Below the pieces are notes generated by a model. It was given only the letters and a program-made list of their open reading frames with translations. It had not been told where the DNA came from and did not search any database. Of a stretch of DNA of 64,000 nucleotides, positions 41,496-48,831 are shown in pieces. Position 1 is the first letter of the stretch. Every line of letters begins with the position of its first letter. Origin of the DNA: Mycobacterium sp. WUMAC-067 (GTDB taxonomy: Bacteria > Actinomycetota > Actinomycetes > Mycobacteriales > Mycobacteriaceae); contig NZ_JAEKMI010000008.1 of assembly GCF_020217485.1 (NCBI RefSeq), positions 62,001 through 126,000 of the forward strand, in the 5' to 3' direction. The position numbers were made by a program, and so were the translations under genes.

Positions 41496-41682
41496 GCGCG
41501 GCCGTCATGTCATGCGACGAGCCGTCCGGCCACCGCCGCGATGAGCCGCGAACCCCTCGGATGGACCTCAACCGGCCGACGCCGCAAGGAATTTCGAGGT
41601 GAACGCCGAGAGGTCGATCGTCGTCGCCTCGGCGGGCGGATTTGAACTCCTCACGCCCGCCGGTGGGACGCTTCCTCGGACA

Positions 41683-41775
41683 TCACATCCGCCCATACGC
41701 GACGGCCATCAGGAGGAAGATCGCTGCGATCAGAAGAAACATCGTCGCCAGCGGGTCGATCACATCGAATATCAC
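41683..41775 (-). CDS. Possible 30-aa hydrophobic peptide
   Basis: The frame encodes 30 residues: VIFDVIDPLATMFLLIAAIF followed by LLMAVAYGRM and stop, a single membrane helix. GTG start 10 bp after the stop of the Gre-like gene and no convincing ribosome-binding site. High GC makes chance ORFs common, but this hydrophobic composition is not what a random frame usually gives. The rest of the 290-bp gap up to fdxA holds no other gene that I can support. Confidence 0.35.
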   Translation of the reverse strand: MIFDVIDPLATMFLLIAAIFLLMAVAYGRM

Positions 41776-41785
41776 GGGACGGCCA

Positions 41786-42253
41786 TCAGCTGAGGCCCGC
41801 CAGGTGGACGCCGTAGGGAACGGCCTTCAGGAGCGTGACGGTGAGCGCGACACCGCTGGGCAGGGTGTAGGTGCGCCGCTCGCCGGGTCGAGCGCCGGCG
41901 ATGGCGGCGCCCAGCGGCGATCGGATCGAATAAACCTCCATGCCACCGTATTCGGCGCCGCGCACGCTGAACAGGAACGTTTCGACCTCGCCGGTGTCAT
42001 CGTAGCGGATGGTTAAAACCATTCCGGGCTCGGCGATCCCGTCATCGGGCGGGTCCTCACCGACGACCGCATCGACCAACAGCTCATGGATCCGTCGAAT
42101 GCGCAGCTGCCACGCACGCTGGACAGCGACCGAATTTTCGTCGGTGGCATCGCCAACGGCGTTGGTGTCGCACAACTCCCGCAGCGTGGCCAGCTCCCGC
42201 TGGAGCCGCTCGTAGGCCTGCGGCGAAATCCATGCGGGTTGTGTGCTAGTCAT
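41786..42253 (-). CDS. GreA/GreB-family C-terminal-domain protein
   Basis: A 155-residue protein. The N-terminal half is helical (SPQAYERLQRELATLRELCD, LRIRRIHELLVDAVVG), consistent with a coiled coil. The C-terminal half is the FKBP-like Gre domain (YSIRSPLGAAIAGARPGERRTYTLPSG). It lacks the acidic pair expected at the tip of a true cleavage factor as far as I can tell, so it may bind RNA polymerase as a regulator, like Rnk or Gfh. The ATG is preceded by AAAGGGA. Confidence 0.85.
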   Translation of the reverse strand: MTSTQPAWISPQAYERLQRELATLRELCDTNAVGDATDENSVAVQRAWQLRIRRIHELLVDAVVGEDPPDDGIAEPGMVLTIRYDDTGEVETFLFSVRGAEYGGMEVYSIRSPLGAAIAGARPGERRTYTLPSGVALTVTLLKAVPYGVHLAGLS

Positions 42254-42339
42254 ATCTTTTCCCTTTCTTCTGACAGCGTTCGAGTGCAACCGAGATACGT
42301 TCTCGCGGTCGGGACTTCGCGGGAGGTTTGCGTTCGGGG

Positions 42340-43617
42340 TTATCGGGCGGCGTTGCGCAGGGTTCTGTGCCGCGGGTCAAACTCGGCGAGGGCTTGGGGC
42401 TGCTTGCCGGTGGTGATGTGTTCGGCCAACAGCCGCCCGGTCACCGGGCCGTGTGCCAAGCCCCACATGCCGTGCCCGCCGGCCACGTAGATACCGTGCG
42501 CCAGCTGGCCGATCAGTGGGCGCCCATCGGGGGGAACCGCGCAAGCGCCGGCCCATACGTTGCTGCGCGCGGCCCAATCCACCCCGTCCAGCAGGGAACT
42601 GGCGGCGGCGGCGATGGCCTCCACCCGCTCGCGTGGGTGCGGCTGATGGGGCCGGCGAAGTTCCAGGGCGCTTGAAACACGCAGCGCGCCCTTGTAGGGC
42701 GTGCACGCCACCCGAATGTCGGGCAGGTAGATAGGCGCCAGTATCGGCCGGTCCACCGGCACGGTGAACGAGTAACCGCTCTGGGCCTGGACCGGGACGC
42801 GCAGCCAGCGACCGGCCAGCCGCGACAACCGGTCACCGGTGGCGATGACCGCGGCATCGGCGGTCAGCGGGTCGCCGCGGCGCGGGTGCACTACGACACC
42901 GCGATCGGAGCCGTGAACGTCGTCGATTTCCCGCCTGTGCATCGCCGCCCCGCGGGCCATCACGGAGCGGCCCAGGGCTTCGACGAATCGTCGGGGATCG
43001 ACGAACCGCTGGCCATTGATGTTCAGGCCCGCGGTGACCCCCGGCGTGGCCAGGGGTACTTGCTCACGCAAGGCCGCGCCGGAGAGTGCGGTGACATACA
43101 TTGGCTGTCCGGCGTTTTCGAGCTGCTGCAGCATTTCCAGCATGCGCTGCGCCTCTTTGGTGCTACGAAACAGCGCGGTGATCGGCGCGTCGGTGACCGG
43201 TGCATCGACGCCGTTGGCGATCAGCACATCGAAGGCTTCGATGCAGTCCTCGTTGAGCGCCACGCCGGCCCGCAGGGCCGACTGCGACGACGAACGCCGA
43301 TGAGACGGTGAGAGCTGCATGAATATGGCCCCCAGGTGCGCGCCCAGGGTCGACGGCACCTGCGTAGGCGTGGCCGGTTCGCGACGGGCCTGCAGCTCGT
43401 CGCGCAGCACGCCGGGGGGCTGAAGCGGCAAAGTCAATGCCGGAGCGATCCATCCCGCATTGCCCCATGACGCACCCGCGGCAACGCCCGTGCGGTCGAC
43501 CACCGTGACGTCGACTCCGCGTTCCTGGAGGAACCACGCCGTGGACAATCCGACGATGCCGGCGCCCACGACAATCACGGATCTGGGTCCGCCGTCAATA
43601 GATTCGACGCCACCCAT
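42340..43617 (-). CDS. FAD-dependent D-amino-acid dehydrogenase-like oxidoreductase (DAO family)
   Basis: A 425-residue FAD enzyme. VIVVGAGIVGLSTAWFLQERG is the N-terminal ADP-binding motif, GASWGNAGWIAP follows as in DadA-type proteins, and the C-terminal PDGRPLIGQLAHGIYVAGGHGMWGL is typical. It oxidises an amino acid or other amine and passes electrons to the quinone pool or O2. ATG at 43617 has GGAGG 4 nt upstream. Role in this block is not clear. Confidence 0.9.
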   Translation of the reverse strand: MGGVESIDGGPRSVIVVGAGIVGLSTAWFLQERGVDVTVVDRTGVAAGASWGNAGWIAPALTLPLQPPGVLRDELQARREPATPTQVPSTLGAHLGAIFMQLSPSHRRSSSQSALRAGVALNEDCIEAFDVLIANGVDAPVTDAPITALFRSTKEAQRMLEMLQQLENAGQPMYVTALSGAALREQVPLATPGVTAGLNINGQRFVDPRRFVEALGRSVMARGAAMHRREIDDVHGSDRGVVVHPRRGDPLTADAAVIATGDRLSRLAGRWLRVPVQAQSGYSFTVPVDRPILAPIYLPDIRVACTPYKGALRVSSALELRRPHQPHPRERVEAIAAAASSLLDGVDWAARSNVWAGACAVPPDGRPLIGQLAHGIYVAGGHGMWGLAHGPVTGRLLAEHITTGKQPQALAEFDPRHRTLRNAAR

Positions 43618-43753
43618 CGCGCACCTCCGCAGCTGATCTTCTCGATTGGTGATGTCCATGGTGGTGTGCGCAGGTGCCACCGTGTTTGCCGGAACTCGAC
43701 AACGGGGGCGTGGGCCGTTGTTCCGAACCGACAACGCCGTGGCTGCCGTTATC

Positions 43754-44380
43754 TCACCGATGTCCGACGAGGTTGTCGAAGTCCCGTTGCCATCTGGCGT
43801 AGCGCGACCGGTCGAGCGCGATACGGACGACGCCGAATAAGCCCACCGCCAACAAACTCACGGTGGACCAGGTCGCCGCGGCGAACGCCACGCCCTCGTC
43901 GACGGCGGTCCGTACCGGCGGGCGCACCGGGGCGCCCGAGCCGTCGACCCAAATCTCTATCTTGTCACCGGGTTTCACGTTTAAGGGCGCGGTGACGTCG
44001 CCGCTGTGTTCGGTCCCGTCGACCGACCAGCGTGCGGGCACCGTCACCGTTGGGCTGTCGAGGGCCCTGCGCGGGTGGCTGTCCCCGGTGGACGTCGCGG
44101 TCACCTGCCGGTGAGCTTGGGCCTGCTCGGCGTGAACGCGGCTACTGGACTCGTGGACGGCGGTGCCCACGGCGGCCCCGATGGGAACCGCCACCAGCGA
44201 GATCGCAACGGCCAGCACCAACGTCAGCGCCTCCAGCCGGTCGCTGGCGCGTATCAGCGGGTTGCGCCCGAACAACCGCGAGGACAGCCTCCGCGGCAGT
44301 GGCACGGTGAAGCTCTCCATGGCGGCGCCGTCGTCCGGGTCGCCGGCGGGCCGAAGGTGATCGGGACGTTGGGTGCTCAT
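43754..44380 (-). CDS. Rv1733c-like conserved membrane protein
   Basis: A 208-residue protein with two transmembrane helices (about residues 52-80, LEALTLVLAVAISLVAVPIG; and about 168-192, ATWSTVSLLAVGLFGVVRIA) and an extracytoplasmic domain between them containing GDKIEIWVDGSGAPVRPP. The N-terminal LFGRNPLIRASDRLEAL and the overall layout match the M. tuberculosis DosR-regulon antigen Rv1733c. Function unknown. I saw no DosR box upstream. Confidence 0.85.
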   Translation of the reverse strand: MSTQRPDHLRPAGDPDDGAAMESFTVPLPRRLSSRLFGRNPLIRASDRLEALTLVLAVAISLVAVPIGAAVGTAVHESSSRVHAEQAQAHRQVTATSTGDSHPRRALDSPTVTVPARWSVDGTEHSGDVTAPLNVKPGDKIEIWVDGSGAPVRPPVRTAVDEGVAFAAATWSTVSLLAVGLFGVVRIALDRSRYARWQRDFDNLVGHR

Positions 44381-44566
44381 CGGATGTTTCCTGTCGACGG
44401 GTCGGCGCGGGCTTGACGGTCGCACGCGGCGGACGGAAAGACCCCCGCCACCGAAAACCCGGCCTTAGGTGGACAACCTCATGATGGCCGGGAGGGGTGG
44501 GGCGAGGTTTGCCGATACGAGACAATGGCGCCGCGGCGCTTTGTCGTATTCCGACAGCGCCGTCGC

Positions 44567-46090
44567 TCAATCGGTGTCGGTGGCCGCGAGCTCGATCATC
44601 ATCGCCAGCCGCTTTCTGGCGTCGTCCAACGACAGGGTGGTGATCTCAGCCATCTTGCGCAGCCGGTAACGGACGGTGTTCTCGTGCACTCCCAGCCGTT
44701 CGCCGGCCTCGGTCGGGTCGCCCTGAGCCTGTAGCCACGCCCGCAGCGTCAGCACGTAGTCGGTGCCGTTGGCTTGGTCATGGCGGCGCAGTTCGGCCAC
44801 GGGCCCGCGGGTCGGCGCGCGCCCCGAGCGCGCCGCGGCCCGCAGCCGCTGCAGCAGGATGTCGTCCCATGACTCGTCGTAGGCCGGAGGCGCGGCGGTG
44901 GGCGACATCTCGTGCAACGCCAGGCATTCGTCGGCCTCTTGGCGTGCGGCGGCGAGATCTGTCACCTCGGCCACACCGCTGACCCCGGCGATCACTGTCA
45001 CCCGCTCGGGTAGGGACGCCTGCAAGGCGGTCACCCAGCGCCGCGCCGTCACCGCGTCCTCGCCGGGGAGCACGGTGTAAACGATATTGCCCGCCAAAGC
45101 GCTGCGCCCCGGCCGTGACCAGCCGAACCCGGTGGTGGCGCGCCCGAATGCCAGCAACAGCGCGGCATCGCGGTCGGCTCCGACGAACGCCTGCACCGCG
45201 ATGACGCGCAAACCGTTGTGCGCCAGGCCCAGCCTGCTCGCCACCGTGGGCGCGTCGGCGCCGCCCTCGAGCAACCGGATCACCAATTCGGACTCGACCT
45301 GGCGCTCCAGGTCCGCGCTCGCGCGTGACCGCAGCAGATGCAGGGCCACGGTGTGCGCGCCGTCGGCCAGGGCCCTGCGCGCCGCGTCGCCCAGCGGTGC
45401 CGGGCGTGCCACCCACACGGACCCGATCAGTTCCGCGCCGGATCGCACCGCAACCACCATGCGCCCGGTCAAGCCAAGGTCAGGTGCCTCGGCGATGAAC
45501 AGCGGCTCGTCGGAGGCCGCCAGGTGCGCGAGTACCCCCCGCTCCTCCAACAGCGCGCGAAGCGGTTCCGGCGTCTGCCGTCCGAGGATGGTCTCGACCC
45601 GCGCCGGGTCTGCATGGTGCTGCAGCCTCGAATACGCCAACACCCGCAACAGCCGATCGTGGATGACGACCGCGCTGCCGATCGCGTCTGCCAAGCTGTC
45701 GGCCAGCGCGAAGAGATCGGTTGGGCCGCGCCCGGATTCGGTCTCGCGGCCTTCCAGCACCAGGCCGTAGACCACCGCCGCCACCGCGCTCCATGACACC
45801 GTCTCATCGATGACCATCACCGCGCCGACGTCGGCGTTGCTGTCGAAGGTCACCGGTGTCTCACCGTCGCGCAGCAGCACCACGACCGCGCGCGCCGACG
45901 CCGCCCAGCGCACTGCCTCGTCGAGTGAGCCGGCGCCGATGGCCAGCAAGACGTCGCCCACCACCGGGCGTTCGGCGGACGGCTCGTGGACGACCACGCT
46001 GCGCAGCTCGGTCGACCGTGGCACCGAGGACCAACGCAATCGGACGCCATACCCACCCAGGACGTTCACCAGGCGGTCCAGTGTGATCAT
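44567..46090 (-). CDS. PucR-family transcriptional regulator
   Basis: A 507-residue regulator. The N-terminal PucR domain holds LLAIGAGSLDEAVRWAASARAVVVLL; a GAF-like middle region follows; the C-terminus carries the Fis-type helix-turn-helix of the CdaR/PucR class, DPTEAGERLGVHENTVRYRLRKM. It is divergent from the DUF849-ferredoxin gene, so it may control it in response to a nitrogenous or amino-acid-derived metabolite. No Shine-Dalgarno check resolves the start; the ATG at 46090 begins a normal family N-terminus (MITLDRLVNVLGG). Confidence 0.9.
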   Translation of the reverse strand: MITLDRLVNVLGGYGVRLRWSSVPRSTELRSVVVHEPSAERPVVGDVLLAIGAGSLDEAVRWAASARAVVVLLRDGETPVTFDSNADVGAVMVIDETVSWSAVAAVVYGLVLEGRETESGRGPTDLFALADSLADAIGSAVVIHDRLLRVLAYSRLQHHADPARVETILGRQTPEPLRALLEERGVLAHLAASDEPLFIAEAPDLGLTGRMVVAVRSGAELIGSVWVARPAPLGDAARRALADGAHTVALHLLRSRASADLERQVESELVIRLLEGGADAPTVASRLGLAHNGLRVIAVQAFVGADRDAALLLAFGRATTGFGWSRPGRSALAGNIVYTVLPGEDAVTARRWVTALQASLPERVTVIAGVSGVAEVTDLAAARQEADECLALHEMSPTAAPPAYDESWDDILLQRLRAAARSGRAPTRGPVAELRRHDQANGTDYVLTLRAWLQAQGDPTEAGERLGVHENTVRYRLRKMAEITTLSLDDARKRLAMMIELAATDTD

Positions 46091-46210
46091 GCGCCGGCTC
46101 CAACGATGTTCAGAAACGAGAGGGAGGTGCCTTGCATTGTGCCCCCAGATCGCGAGCAGCGAGGCGGTTGTGGCTGCGGAGCCGGAAACCGCGTCGCGTG
46201 GCCGGCTGGA

Positions 46211-46236
46211 CTTTTCACAATATCACTTGTAAAAAC
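46211..46236. promoter_or_regulatory. ACAA...TTGT operator ahead of the DUF849-ferredoxin gene (site 3)
   Basis: TTTTCACAA and TTGTAAAAA form an inverted repeat (8 of 9 pairs, 6-bp spacer). Aligned without gaps to the fdxA site it is identical at 18 of 26 positions. It lies between the divergent PucR and DUF849 genes. Confidence 0.6.
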
Positions 46237-46316
46237 ATAGGGCGGGCATGGACCACGTGGGCCACGATCAGCCAACGGCCGGCGACGGACATCTGCGAAG
46301 AAAGGGCAGCGACGCA

Positions 46317-47414
46317 ATGAGTTTTCGCGACGACGGCAAGGTGTACCTCGAAGTCGGGGTCAACGAAGACGTCGGTAAGGACGAAAACCCGAATGTGCCG
46401 TACAGCGCTGAAGAGACGGCCCGCGACGTGGTCGAGTGCATTCAGGGCGGAGCCACGGCCGTCCAATTCCACGCCCGCTACGACGACGGTCGGCAGGCGT
46501 GGGCCGACGACGAGGTCTGGCGCACCATCTTGGCGACCGCGGCCCGTGACGTCGACCCGTTGGCCTATCCCGGCTACGCCGGCAGCCTCGACCACATCTG
46601 GGCGCTGGCCGAGCATCCACCGGCCGGCACCGGACTGCTGTTCGCGCCGTTCGACCCCGCTCAACACGTCCAGCGTGTGCTGTGGCAGGAGGACGAAAAC
46701 CAGTTCAAGACAGTCGATTCGAGCGGTCCGAACGGTTCGCATCCGTCTTACCCGCCCGAACTCGACCGGTTCACCAAGTTGGGCCTGGTGCCCAGCATCG
46801 GTGTTTTCAACGACGTTGACCTGCGCTGGGTGATACTGGCGGCCCGCATTGGGATCGTGCGGCAACCGCTGAACATCAAGTTGTTCTTCTCCGATCGCTG
46901 GGTTTCCCATAGCGATCCCGACCCCGACGTCCTCGACTACCTGGTCTCGCGCGTCCCGACGTGGATCGACCACGAGATCGTCGTCGTTCCGTATGCGATG
47001 AGCTCCGCCGAACGGCGCCAAGAGCTTTGGGAGCATGCGCTCAACCGCGGGCTCGGCATCCGGGTCGGCATCGGGGATTGCCCATCGATATCGCGGACCG
47101 CCACCAACGCCCAGATGGTGGAACGCGCGGTCAACCTCATCACCAAACGGGGACTCACCCCGGCCACCCAGGATGACGCGCGTGCCCGCTTCGCCCCGGC
47201 CGAGGTGGACGAAAGCGAGTTGGTCAGGGTGGTCGTCAACCGGAATCGGTGCATGGGATGGGGTGTCTGCTACTCGCACGCGCCGGAGATCTACCAACCC
47301 GATGCCGAGGGCTACTGCGTCGTCGTCAAGCCCCATGTCGATGCCAGCCTGCTCGAGAAGGCCATCGAGGGCGCGGCGAGCTGCCCGGAACGGGCGATCC
47401 GCGTCGAGATGTGA
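46317..47414 (+). CDS. DUF849 (BKACE-type) enzyme fused to a single-cluster ferredoxin
   Basis: A 365-residue two-domain protein. Residues 1-295 are a DUF849 TIM barrel, the family of beta-keto acid cleavage enzymes (Kce): KVYLEVGVNEDVG, AVQFHARYDDGRQ, and LGIRVGIGDCP. The usual HxH metal pair appears as QFH, with the first His replaced by Gln. Residues 303-365 are a ferredoxin, VRVVVNRNRCMGWGVCYSHA to SCPERAI, with the Cys-x5-Cys and final CP of [3Fe-4S] types. A cleavage enzyme joined to an electron carrier is unexpected, so the reaction may be redox-linked or the cluster may sense NO or O2. Its promoter shares the ACAA...TTGT operator. Confidence 0.85.
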   Translation: MSFRDDGKVYLEVGVNEDVGKDENPNVPYSAEETARDVVECIQGGATAVQFHARYDDGRQAWADDEVWRTILATAARDVDPLAYPGYAGSLDHIWALAEHPPAGTGLLFAPFDPAQHVQRVLWQEDENQFKTVDSSGPNGSHPSYPPELDRFTKLGLVPSIGVFNDVDLRWVILAARIGIVRQPLNIKLFFSDRWVSHSDPDPDVLDYLVSRVPTWIDHEIVVVPYAMSSAERRQELWEHALNRGLGIRVGIGDCPSISRTATNAQMVERAVNLITKRGLTPATQDDARARFAPAEVDESELVRVVVNRNRCMGWGVCYSHAPEIYQPDAEGYCVVVKPHVDASLLEKAIEGAASCPERAIRVEM

Positions 47415-47435
47415 CAACGGCTCGCCGGCCGACGA

Positions 47436-48206
47436 TTACGACGGGGGTGTTAGTGAGCGACGCAGGAAAGGCGTGAGTATGTCGACGGGCAGTGGGAACA
47501 CCACGGTCGAGTTCTGGTCGGCGCCCAGCTCCAAAAGCGTTTGCAGGTACCGCAGTTGAAGCGAGGCCGGATTCTTCGACAGGGTCTCAGCGGCCTGGCG
47601 CAGCTCGTCGGACGCCTGTAGTTCGCCGCGGGCGTTGATGACCTTGGCGCGGCGTTCGCGTTCGGCTTCGGCCTCGCGGGCCATCGCGCGCTGCATGGAT
47701 TCGGGGATCTCGACATCCTTGATCTCCACGACCCGGACCTCGATACCCCAGGGTCGGGTCTGCGCCTCGATGATGGTCCGCAGATCGTTGTTGAGATCCT
47801 CGCGTTGGGCCAGCAAGGTGTCCAGGTCTGCGCGGCCCAGCAGCGAGCGCAGGGTGGTTTGCGCGATCTGTGAGGTGGCCACTGCGTAGTTTTCCACGGC
47901 GAGAATCGCTTTGAGGGGATCGACCACCTGGAACATCACCACCGCATTGACCCGGGCCGGCACGTTGTCACGGGTGATCACTTCCTGCGGTGGGATGGTC
48001 AACGTGACCACCCGCTGGTCGACCCGGATCATCTTGTCCACCAGCGGAATCAAACATCGCAGCCCCGGCCCGTAAAGCGGGCGGGCATGCCCCATCCGGA
48101 ACACCACCCCGCGCTCGTACTCGCGCACCACCGCCAGCGAAACGAGCGCAAGCACGATCAGCAGCCCCGCGATCGTCAGACCAGCGACAAGCAGCCGCGC
48201 GCTCAC
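47436..48206 (-). CDS. SPFH/band-7 (stomatin/slipin-like) membrane protein
   Basis: A 256-residue protein. An N-terminal transmembrane helix (LLVAGLTIAGLLIVLALVSL) is followed by the SPFH domain (VVFRMGHARPLYGPGLRCLI, VITRDNVPARVNAVVMFQVV) and a coiled coil (MAREAEAERERRAKVINARGE). Slipins organise membrane microdomains and bind partner membrane complexes. GTG overlaps the stop of the upstream gene (GTGA), placing it in the norB operon, perhaps to stabilise the reductase in the membrane. Confidence 0.92.
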   Translation of the reverse strand: MSARLLVAGLTIAGLLIVLALVSLAVVREYERGVVFRMGHARPLYGPGLRCLIPLVDKMIRVDQRVVTLTIPPQEVITRDNVPARVNAVVMFQVVDPLKAILAVENYAVATSQIAQTTLRSLLGRADLDTLLAQREDLNNDLRTIIEAQTRPWGIEVRVVEIKDVEIPESMQRAMAREAEAERERRAKVINARGELQASDELRQAAETLSKNPASLQLRYLQTLLELGADQNSTVVFPLPVDILTPFLRRSLTPPS

Positions 48207-48829
48207 GGTGCGGCGCCCTTCTCCGATCGGCCTGCGCCCCAGCGGGTCGAATAGCGGTCGACCGCGACGGCCACCTGGTCTTCCATCCCCGAGCGGTGCG
48301 CCACGTGCTCGGGAGCGTCTGACGGGGTACGCCACAAATGGCCGGCCAGCGGCAACCCCGCCGCCATCGCGATGGCTATGGCGCCGATCAGAACCAGCAG
48401 GTCGGCGGGGGAGTGCAGCCTGGCGAGCATGACGAGGGGCATCACGACCGCCAAAGTGGCTACGCAGCAGGCGATTCCGCGGTGAAAGCGTCCTGCCTCG
48501 GAATGCGGCCAGGGGTCGATCTCGCGGCTGATTTCGCGCCCGTGCTCCGAGGTCGTGCAGGTCGATTTGACCGGGCAGCTGTTGCACACGCTGGGCTTCG
48601 CCCGATAACGCATCACCCGATGCTTCGGATCGAAGGAACTCGGCCACAGCCAGTGGTCTTCGGGACACACCCACGCGTCATGATCGGCGTGATAACGGAA
48701 TCGGCCGCTGCGCCACTGCGCGGCGCGCTGCGACACCCGCCGCGCCATCATGTCGACACCCCAGGCGGTGGCCACCAGTGCCAGTGCATAGCCGGCAACC
48801 AGCCAGGCCGCGACGGTAGGGGACGCCAT
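48203..48829 (-). CDS. Membrane protein with a transposase-like zinc-ribbon domain
   Basis: A 208-residue protein. One N-terminal helix (VAAWLVAGYALALVATAWGV), then a Cys/His-rich domain of about 80 residues (YHADHDAWVCPEDHWLWP, then VCNSCPVKSTCTTSEHGREI), then two more helices (ACCVATLAVVMPLVMLARL, LLVLIGAIAIAMAAGLPLAG). The CPxxH...VCxxCPxxxxCT pattern resembles the zinc region of IS1182-type transposases, but no catalytic DDE part is present. It lies 2 bp after norB. It may be a metal-binding accessory protein of the reductase. Function unknown. Confidence 0.8.
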   Translation of the reverse strand: MASPTVAAWLVAGYALALVATAWGVDMMARRVSQRAAQWRSGRFRYHADHDAWVCPEDHWLWPSSFDPKHRVMRYRAKPSVCNSCPVKSTCTTSEHGREISREIDPWPHSEAGRFHRGIACCVATLAVVMPLVMLARLHSPADLLVLIGAIAIAMAAGLPLAGHLWRTPSDAPEHVAHRSGMEDQVAVAVDRYSTRWGAGRSEKGAAP

Positions 48830-48831
48830 CG

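Noticed and set aside
41599..41793. A 64-codon rightward frame between fdxA and the Gre-like gene
   Set aside because: Its composition (His, Arg, Gln-rich) is that of a shadow frame, there is no ribosome-binding site, and it overlaps the antisense hydrophobic frame.
38742..44460. DosR boxes ahead of the Acg-type, fdxA and Rv1733c-like genes
   Set aside because: I looked for the GGGAC...GTCCC-type palindrome in the upstream gaps and found none. The shared ACAA...TTGT and AT-rich palindromes are present instead.
48203..48829. Insertion sequence remnant beside norB
   Set aside because: The zinc block is transposase-like, but there are no terminal inverted repeats, no DDE residues and no target duplication. 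The gene sits cleanly in an operon.
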